A stretch of DNA of 32,602 nucleotides from assembly GCA_017505585.1 (NCBI GenBank), contig JAFVOZ010000006.1:1-32602 (forward strand), given 5' to 3'. The position numbers and the translations under genes were made by a program. The DNA is from a bacterium. GTDB taxonomy: Bacteria; Cyanobacteriota; Vampirovibrionia; Gastranaerophilales; Gastranaerophilaceae. Shown one piece after another: positions 1-10,640 of the stretch; the first letter of the stretch is position 1; every line of letters starts with the position of its first letter. Below the pieces are notes generated by a model. The model was given only the letters and a program-made list of their open reading frames with translations. It did no database searches and was not told where the DNA came from.

Positions 1-1
1 T

Positions 2-3000
2 GCAGCAGGTGGTATTGCAGGTACTATCACGGGTAATATTACAAATGCTTATTCTAAAGGTGATATCCAAGGAACAGGTTCACTGGAAAGCACTACAGGC
101 GGTATTGCAGGTACAATCACAGGTAACATTTCAAATGCTTGTTCTGAAGGTGTAATAACTGGTTACCTCTACACCGGCGGTATTGCAGGCTTAGCAAATA
201 GCAACTCTTCTATCTCAAATACATATTCAACAGGTAGTGTGGATTCAGAACTCGATGCCGGCGGTATTGTAGGCAAACTAACAAACGGCACAATCACGGA
301 TTCATATTCATCAGGACATATAACAAGTGTTCGCAGATATGCAGGCGGTGTTGCAGGTATAATGACGGGCGACATAAGAAACGTATGCTCATCAGGAAAC
401 ATAACCGGTAGTCACGCAGGCGGTATTGTAGGTGAAATTGAAGGCAATATTGCAAACGCTCACTCAACAGGCATTATATCAAGTGCAAGTTATGCAGGCG
501 GTATTGCAGGCAAAATCACAGGTGATATTACAAATTCTTATTCAACAAACGGCGTAACAAGCCAAACCGGAGGCGCAGGCGGTATTGCCGCTTGGGCGAA
601 AGGTAATATAACAAATGCATATTCTCTTGGCAACATAAAAGGCAAAGGCTCAGCAACCGGCGGTATTGCAGGTGAAATTACGGGCAATATTTCAAATACT
701 TATTCCAAAGGTTCCGTTGAAGGCGAATACACCCAAGCAGGCGGTATTGCAGGTAAAATCACGGGCAATATTTCAAATGCATATTCTGAAGGCGCAATTA
801 CGGCATATACTAACGCAGGCGGTATTGCAGGCTATATTGAGGGCGATATCACAAACGCATATTCAACAGGTAATATATCAAGCTCCGTGCTTGATAATGG
901 TGGTTGGTCAGGTGGCATTGCAGGCGTAGCAAAAGGCAATATCACAAATGTGTACTCAACAGGTAACATATATACAAATGCAGGTTCCTATGCAGGCGGT
1001 ATTGTTGCTAAAATTACAGAAGGCACAATATCAAATGCATTCTCAACTGGATTCATCGGCGGATATTATTCAGGCGGCATTGCAGGTTTAACAGAAAACG
1101 CCGTAATCAAAAATGTTTATGCAACTGGTAATCTTGGTGGCAGCACAAATGGTGGCATTGTATGTGATGTTACTGGCACACTTGAACTTTCAAACTACGC
1201 ATTTAAACACCAAGAAGGTTTGAATTCAGATGGTATAGGCAGTGCAGCTGGCGCAACGGTTACAGGTGCAAACTTAATTGCATTTAAAGATGCTGAGTGG
1301 TTTGAAAACTCTGCAAATATTAAAGGTATATTGAACGCAGACATCACAGGTGCTTCGCCTTGGGGATTTGATGCTGTTCCTGGTACATCAATTGAACTCA
1401 ATAATTCAATGTATGTTCAAGGCGCAAGCGCAATGACGGAAGCAGAAGCAATCGAAGCTGGTTACACTGTTGTTAAAACCGCAAAAGAACTTCAGGTGGC
1501 ACTTGAGGCAAACCAAAATGTAATGCTCTTTGGCAATATTGATATGTCTGAATTTGCTTCTTGGTCAGGCATACAAACAACATACACAAGCACATTCGAC
1601 GGCAACGGATTCACAATTTCTAATTTGACAGGTACAAAAGGATTATTTACAAATATAGATGGTGCAAGCATTAAAAATGTAGATCTTGAAAATGTAAATA
1701 TACAAAGTGCTTACACTAAAGACCAAGATATATGCGTTGGTGCAGTTGCTTGTAATGCTTGGAATTCAACAATAGAAAATATAGGCATAACAGGCCATGT
1801 TGAAAGTACTGGATACGCAAGTGGTGTTATTGGTGACTTTTTAGGTGGCACAATTACTAATGTTAATTTCAAAGGAGAAATTGTTTCAACAAGTGCAGAC
1901 GCGAGTGGTATTGTTGGAAAAGTTTCGTCAGAATCTATTATTAAAGATATTCAATTTGAAGGCAAAGTATTAAGTGCACAAAATAGCAGCGGTATTGTTG
2001 GTTCTGCAAACAGCAAGGCAACTATCCAAAATACAATTGTAAACGCAACCATAAAAGCCGAAAACTCTGCTGGTGGTATTGTTGCGAATACTTCCAACGA
2101 TACAACAATTGAAGGTGCATACTTCAACGGTGATGTTGAAAACACTGGCTCAGGTGGAACTGGTGGCATTATTGGTGCTGCTGCATATAGTACAACGATT
2201 AGGGAAGCGCATGCGACAGGTTCGGTTAAAGGCGCTAACAATGTTGGTGGTTTTGCCGGCACAACAGCAAATAGTGGCTTGATAACAATTGAAAATTCTT
2301 CAGCTTGTATGAATGTTGAGGGTGTAAACTACGTTGGCGGTTTTGCTGGTTCCCTATGTTACGCCGCAGTATCTAATTCGTACTTTGAAGGAAATGTAAC
2401 AGGTACGAAATACGTTGGTGGTTTCGCAGGTGTGCTTGCTGGTAGTAGCGAAATTACAAATTCTTACACGAATTTAATGACTGGCGGGGTTGTTTCCGGT
2501 AATGCTAATGTTGGCGGATTTGTGGGAGAATTTGGTTACGATTCAAAAATCGATGGCGTTGTTTCAAAATCAACTGTTATTGCGACAGGTAGCGGAGCAA
2601 CAAACCTTGGCGGGTTTGCCGGTATTACAACCGACAATTATACTCTCACAAATTATGCATATCTCGAACAAACAAACGAAGGTGTTAGAAACTTTGACGG
2701 CATAGGCAGCTCTAATGATGAAGCAGTGGATTACTCTAAGGGTGTAAACTGGTTCAACAATGTTACCGAAATGGATGCAATTCTAAACGCAGGGCTTGAA
2801 GAAGGCGCAAAAGTATGGAACTTCTCTGGTGCTGAAACCGTTTCGGATTCTGAAGATGTGTTTGCAGGTGCAATTGGCGGAGCAGGTGTTAGCGGACTTT
2901 CAAAAGCTGAAGCAATAGCACAAGGTTTCACCGTTGTTGAAACAGCACGAGAATTGCAAGACGCAATCAATGCAAATAAGAAAATAATGCTGTTTGAAAA

Positions 3001-6000
3001 TATTGACCTAAGCTCAATTGCAAATTGGTCAGTAAGCGGAACATACGCTAACCAATTTGAAGGTAACGGCAAAACAATTTCAGGGCTCACAGGCGGAAGC
3101 TTGCTTGGCACAATCGGCACAGGCGCAAGCGTAAGTAACTTAATAATTACCAATGCAAATGTAACAACAGGCACAGGCGCGATTGCAGACAGCGCGGAAA
3201 ACGCATCTTTCAGAAATATTTCTGTTTCAGGCTCCGTGACAGGCGTTAACAACGTTGGTGGTTTGGTTGGATATGTTACAGGTTCTGATTTTGCAAAAAT
3301 TACAAGCGAAGTGAACGTTTCAGGTTCAAGCAATGTTGGCGGCATTGTTGGGCATTCAGAAAGTTCAGATTTCTCTGAAGTAAATGTTAGCGGAACAATT
3401 CAAGCAAGCACCGGCATCGCAGGCGGTGTTGCAGGTAACATGTCAGGCGACAGAGTTAAATTTGCAACAATTTCTGCAACAATTTCAGGCGCAGGCACAC
3501 TTGGCAGTGTTGCAGGTAGAGCGAATGACACTTCAATTGAAAATATCCATGTTACATCCAGCGCAAATATCACAGCAAGCGGCGGTTTGATTGGCGGAAT
3601 TGTTGGTACAACAAGCGGAACAATGAACTTCTCTGAAATCCTCATGGAAGGTACTATTTCGGGCGGTTCAGATTGCGTTGGCGGTATCGTTGGTGAAGCT
3701 ACAATATTAAATGCAAATAAAATCAAAATTACAGGAAGTATCACAAGCACAGGCAACAACATAGGCGGTATTGCAGGCTCGGCTCAAACCGTCAATATCA
3801 ACGATGTTGCGATTGAAGGTGCAATCACAGGTAAAGATTACACAGGTGGCATTGCAGGTAACATTTCAGAAAGCGGAACAATTTCAAATATCACCATAAC
3901 AGGCAAAGTTGCGGGTAAAGAACACACAGGCGGTGTTGCAGGCAGTGCAACAAAAGTTGATTTTGCAAATATTAAAGTTGTAAATAAAATCACGGGTGAA
4001 AATTACTCAGGCGGCATTGCAGGTTATATGCAAGACGGCAAAATTGAATTTGCCATTGTTAAAACAACAATTCTTGATGCAGATGACAATGCAAATTATG
4101 ATTGTTTTGGCGGTGCAGTCGGCAAATTTACAAGCACACTTAATGACGAAGGCGAAACAATTACTTTTGCAAAATCAGTTTCAATTAACGCTACCGTAAT
4201 CGGTAAAAATAATATCGGCGGCTTTGCAGGTTTAATTGAAAAACAAGGCACTGCAAACCTTAATATTGATACAATCCAAATTTCAAAAGGAAAAACTGTT
4301 TCAGGCGAAAATTATGTTGCAGCACTTGTTGGTGAAATTCAAGACACAAGCACGGGCAAATTAACCATTACAAACATTTCTTCAAATACTACCGTTACAG
4401 GAAAAGACTATACAGCAGGCATTATCGGCAAATACAAAAGCACTGCAGGCGGAACAATCGAAATACAAGATTCTTACTCAACAGGAAATATCACAGGTAA
4501 AGCCTACACTGCTGGCATTATCGGCTCTATGACAAACGGCACGATTACAAATACTTATTCAACAGGAAATATCAAAGGCGAAAATAATGTCGGTGGTATT
4601 GCAGGCTACGCGGATGGCATAAGTGAAATTCAAAATTCATATTCAACAGGAAATATCAAAGGTGTAGATAATGTTGGCGGTATTTTAGGTAATGCAACGG
4701 TTGCTGTTCAAGTAACAGGCGTAACAAACAGTATCACTCTCACTAATGTATCGTCTTCAGGCAAAATTGAAGGTAATGATTATGTTGCAGGCATTATTGG
4801 CGCAGCAAATTATCAAACAACTAATTTGACAAATGTATACTCATCATCTGAAATTTCAGGTGCAAACAAAGTTGGCGGTATTGCAGGATATATCGGTGGC
4901 AACATTACAAATGCGCTATATGAAGGCACAATAAAAGCAACTGGCGACATGGTTGGTGGTATTTTAGGCGGTGCTCTTGATGTCGGATATGGTCGTGTAA
5001 TCAATAATGTAACAGCAAGAGGAAATATTGAAACAACAGGCACAATGGCTGGTGGCATTGCAGGATATATTTCAGGATACACAATTGAAAACGCAATTTC
5101 CGGTGCAAATGTTAAAGGCGGAAGCTTTGTTGGCGGTTTTGTGGGTTACGCTGGAGAATTTGAAACCACTATAATCAAAAATTCTTATGTAACAGGCCTC
5201 GAAGGTGACACGGTTAAAGTTTCAGGCGGAGATAATGTCGGCGGTTTTGTGGGTCAAATGCAAAAAGGCGCAGTCGAAAATTCTGGTGCTGATGCTGAAG
5301 TAATAGGCAATAATTATGTCGGCGGTTTTGTGGGTTCAGCAATCTCTGCAACTCAAGAAGGCGCAAGCATTGCAAATTCTTATGCAACAGGCTCAGTAAC
5401 AGGTAATTCAAATGTCGGCGGTTTTGCAGGCTCTCTTGCAGGTGCAAAAGTTACAAACAGCTTTGCGGGCTACCTGAAAGAGAAAAATCAAACAGACTTT
5501 ACCGTGACAGGTAATTCAAATGTCGGCGGATTTGCAGGTTTTGCAACTTCAAGCAATATAACATATTCATTCTCTGAAGGAACAATTAAAGCAGGCGAAG
5601 ATATTGGCGCAACTTCAGCATTTGGCGGATTTATCGGCGCAATTGGTGCAAATTCAATAGCAGGTATTCCAACTTCAATTGCAAATGTATACTCAACAGC
5701 AAAACTTTCAGATAATATAACAACTGGCGCAAGAGGTGGATTTATTGGCGAAGTTCAAGCTAATGCAGTGCTTGAAGTTACAAATTATGCATTTGTTCAA
5801 CAAGCAGTGACAGGTGTTCAAGGAACTTATGGCATAGCACAAATTGCAAGCTCGGCAAGCGTTGCGGGCAAACTTCTTGCGGCTGAAAAAGATAAAGATT
5901 GGTTCAATAACAGCGCAAATGTAGGTTCAATACTAAACGCAGGCATAGAAGAAAGCAAAGACATTGTTTGGAATATGCATGTAACATCAAATGGTATGCT

Positions 6001-9000
6001 TTCAGAAAAACTCACAGAATGTGTGGGTGTAAATGCTGTCACAGAAAATGAAGCAATAGTTGCAGGCTTCACTGTTGTTAGAAATGCTCAAGAACTCCAA
6101 GAAGCACTGACAGGCGCAGATGGCTACAAACAAAATATTATGCTCTTTGGCGATATTGATTTATCTGATTTGAGTCAAATCGATCAAGTTTGGAACTCAA
6201 TTTCAAGCTACAGCGGTATATTCGACGGTAACGGATTCAAGATTTCAAATATTAATGAAGCATTATTTAATGAACTCACAACCCGCACCGAAACCGTAAC
6301 TGAAAACGGCATAGAAGTTACAAAGACATACAGCGCAGAAATCAGAAACTTAACTCTTGAAAACGTAAACATCTCTATTGATTCAGATAGCAATAATATC
6401 GGTGTAATTGCAAATTCTGCAACCGGAGCAATAATCAAAAACGTAACTCTCAATGACTCAATAATTACAATAACTAATTCATATGGCAACGTTAGCGATG
6501 TTGGCACTATTGTTGGTTCTGCAGAAAATACCACTTTTGAAGATATCAATATTTCAGGAGCAATAAACCATTATTCAGAATCCGGTTACTGTCTAAATGT
6601 TGGTTTTGTTGCTGGCTCTGCCAACAATTCAACATTTGCAAATATTGAATTAAGCGGAACAATCGACGCAAAACATGGCGAACATATAGGCTCCTTAGTA
6701 GGTCAAGCTTCAGGAATTACTGTCAATAACGTAAGTTCAAATGCGGAAATTATTGGTAATGCGCGCTTAGGCGGCATTATTGGTCAACTTGGAGAATCTT
6801 CAACAAACGAAACAAAACTTACAGCCGTTGCATTTAATGGCAATATCAGTTGCACAACATGTACATCTGGCGGTATTGTAGGTATAATCTCTTCAAGTGA
6901 AAATAGCAAAAATATACTCATTGAAAAATCATACTCCAATTGTACAATCAATGGAAATACAGAAACTGGTGGTATTGTTGGTAAAATAGAAAACACCGGC
7001 GGAACAATAACCATAAAAGAATGTTTTGCTCTTGGCAACATTATGGGTGATGGTTATATCGGCGGTATAGTCGGCTACATGAACAACACTGCAATAGATT
7101 CTTGCTGGTCAAGCGCAGATGTATCTCTGAGAAATGGATATGGCACAAATATAGGCGGACTTGTTGGTTATGCAGGAAATAGCACCATCACAAACTCTTG
7201 CAACATGGGCAATGTTTCCGGTAGCGAAAACATCGGTGGCTTGGTTGGTAAGGCTTCAAACACAACTATTTCTAATAGTAATGTAACTTACATTGAAAAA
7301 GAAAATGACACAAAAGGCTTAAGCATAACAGGCAACGCTTATGTTGGTGGATTTATTGGTTATGCAGAAAATAACACAATCATCACAAACAGTTTTGTAA
7401 AATATGAACCATTAGAAACAGACAGTAAGCATACATTGAATATATCAGGCACAAATTCCGTTGGCGGTTTTGCGGGCTATTTAAACAATTCTGCAATTTC
7501 TAATTCGTATTCTTCTGGCACCGTGAGTGGTACAGGCGGATATTATGGAGGTTTTGCAGGAATTGCAGTCGATTCAAGAATTGAAAACGTGTTCTCAACT
7601 ACTCAAGTTGAAACAAATGGCGCATATCGAGCTGGTGGATTTATTGGCGCAGTAACAAGTCCAAGCAAACTTGATAATTATCATTTCATAAGCCAAAAAA
7701 ATCCAGATGTACAAAGCACCCATGGTATAGGTTCTGGCGTTGAAAATATTACAGGCATTGAAGGCATTGGCGGCGCAGAAGCAAAAGCCGTAAAAGATGC
7801 AAACTGGTTCACGCAAACTGAAAACATTGCAAGTGTTCTAAAAGTGGGCGACACAGAAAACGTTTGGGATTTCAATGTTTCAGGCAACCCAGTTGGCGAA
7901 ATTGGAAATGCTGCATCAGAAATTGTCGGCATAAACGGTATCACTGAAGCAGAAGCAAAAGCGCAAGATTTCACCGTTGTTAAATCTGCACTTGAACTTC
8001 AAAATGCATTGAAAAACGGCGAAAATGTAATGCTGTTTGCTGATATTGATATGAATGACCTTGTTGGTGATTGGGAAACAATTAAATCATACACAGGCAC
8101 ACTCGATGGTAATGGATTTACAATTTCAAATGTTAATAAAGCATTATTTGATGAACTTACAACAAAAACTAAAACCGTTGTTGAAAACGGCGACGAAGTT
8201 GAAAAAACATACATAGGTACAGTTCAAAACTTAAACCTTGAAAATGTAAATCTCACAACATCAATCAATGTTGATACAGATGCAATTATAGATGCAAGCG
8301 CAATTGCAAACAGCGCAAACGGAGCAATATTTGATAACATCAACATTGAAGGTAACATTAACGGTGGTTCATACTCACAAATCGGCTTCATTGCAGGTAC
8401 TGCGGTTAATTCGACATTTAACGATATTGCAATTAATGGCTCAATTTCAGGTGAAGCTGAATTAGGTCTTGTTGCGGGTCAAACAACAGGAACTAACAAG
8501 TTCACAAACATCACGCTTGCAGGTAGTGTAACAGGTTCTTCTGTTTCTGTTGGTGGTGTCGCAGGTAATGCCGACACGTTCATTGCAGAAAATATAAAAT
8601 CAAGCGCAAATATCAGCGGTGATAACTTCGCAGGCGGTATTGTCGGATACGTCGAAGCAAATAGCACTATCAACAATTGCGAAATCACAGGAAACGTTGC
8701 AGGCTGCAACGATGTTGGCGGTATTGCGGGCAGCTTTACCGGCGAAATTAATAATTGTGCTGTAACCGGAAATGTGGCTGGCAACAACGATATTGGTGGC
8801 ATTGTTGGCATGCTGTATGGAACAATTTCAAATTCATACACCACTGGAAATGTTACAGGTGTTAATTCTGTGGGTGGTATTGCGGGCAATACCAACGGTG
8901 GCAATATTAATGATTGCTTTGCTACAGGTACTATTGAAGGCTACACATTCACCGGTGGTATAACTGGTAGTCTTTCTGGCAATCTTTCAAATAGCTATTT

Positions 9001-10640
9001 TGCAGGAACTATTAACACAGGCTCTGGCATAGAATATGTTGGCGGATTAGTTGGTGTACACTTGAGTGGAACTATTACAAATTGTGTATTCCGCGAACAA
9101 GCTAATAACAAGAACTTAAATCTTGCACAAAATGCTAATGGTATAGGTTTTGGTACAAACACTGATATTTCAACAGATCGTACATACGAATCTGCAAACT
9201 TCGTAAAATCTGCTGATTGGTTCACAAACAAAGATAATCTTGAATCCATTATTGGCGAAAATTGGAACTTCAACACAATTCAAAATGCTGATGTCGCAAG
9301 TAAATATTCTGAACTTGTTGGTGTAAATTTAATTACAGAAGCTGAAGCTATTGCTCAGGGTTATACTGTTGTTAAAACTGCAAACGAACTTCAAAAGGCA
9401 CTTGAAAACGGCGATAATGCAATGCTGTTTGCAGATATTGACATAAATGACCTTGCTGACGGTTGGGCAACAATTGCATCCTACACAGGCACATTTGACG
9501 GTAACGGTTTTACAATTTCTAACTTAACTGGCTCACAAGGTTTATTTGAAACACTCACTGGCACGGTTCAAAACTTGAAACTAGAAAATGTAAATATAAA
9601 ACTTGTTGTTCAAGAAGGAATAACAGAATACGACACTGGCGCAGTTGCAGGAAAAGTTAGCGGTGGCAAAGTTTCAAATGTAACCGTTACAGGCACAATA
9701 GACGGCACTGGCGCAAGCGGATACACCGGCGCTATTACAGGTAGACTATCAAGTGGCGAAATCACAAACTGCGCATACCAATTTGGAGTCGAACTCATAG
9801 ATAGTGAAGCCGACAAAACAAAACCTGAAAGCTGGAAAGCAACAGGTAGCATTAAAGGCGAATACACTGGCGGTATCGTAGGCGCAATTGGCGGCGGCAC
9901 AATTAGCGGTTGCAAAATTGAAGCTGGCATCCAAAGCTTTAAAACCACAGACGATAATGGCAACATTATCGAAAATAGTGTTGAATATATCGGCAAAATC
10001 TCTGGCACAACGGTTGGTGGTATCGCGGGTTATGCCATAGACGGTAAAATTGTAGGCTCCAGTGTTAATGCTAATATTAACATCGATGAACACTCAAGCG
10101 GCACAGCAGGCGGCGTTGTTGGCTATATTAATGATATGAGTGTTAACGGAATAACAATTGTTGGTTGCACTTCTTCAGGAAGCGTAAGTGGCACTTGCGC
10201 AGGTGGCGTTGTTGTTATGGCTACTGGCGAAAGAAAAACAACAATATCAGACTGCTTCTCAACAGCCACAGTAACTGGTGACCACGCTGGTGGTTTTGCC
10301 GGAGTTGTAAACGGAACGCTTATTGAAAATTCATACGCAGCAGGCAACGTTACTGGCACAATAAATGCCGGCGGCTTTATAGGTAAACTTACAAACTGTT
10401 CAACAGTAAAAAATTCTTACTGTGCGGGAAATGTATATAACAATAATTCAGAAGGCGCATACGGTGGCTTTATAGGTTATATTGAAACAGCAGCAATGGA
10501 ATTCGCTGCGGTTAATATTCATAATGTTGTTTCAAGAAGCCAAGTGAAAGCAACTGCTGGTGCTTGCGGTGCATTTATCGGAAACATCGCGGAAGGCTCT
10601 TATGTTTCATTGAATACAGAAGCAAGATATGCCGCAGGAA
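2..10640 (+). repeat. GLUG-type tandem repeat array within the giant gene
   Basis: Dozens of repeats of roughly 22-45 codons follow one another, each with a glycine pair followed by I/V/F and a second glycine, then a turn, then N-x-YSTG or a variant. Variants change along the gene: GGIAG dominates the start, NVGGFAG and VGGFVG the middle, and GGIVG/GGIAG later parts. Some repeats are close at base level, for example ggtaattcaaatgtcggcgg occurs at both 5403 and 5511. Recent duplication or gene conversion is inferred from that. The repeats are coding, imperfect and without unique spacers, so they are not a CRISPR array. Confidence 0.85.

Noticed and set aside
2731-3345. Long antisense open frame (about 200 codons) inside the giant gene, with many shorter ones
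   Set aside because: They mirror the repeat composition, lack ribosome sites and give Pro/Val/Thr-rich products with no family likeness.
2-10640. Regular DNA repeats that could be taken for a CRISPR array or satellite
   Set aside because: They are imperfect, in frame, without unique spacers of fixed size, and encode a clear GLUG protein motif.
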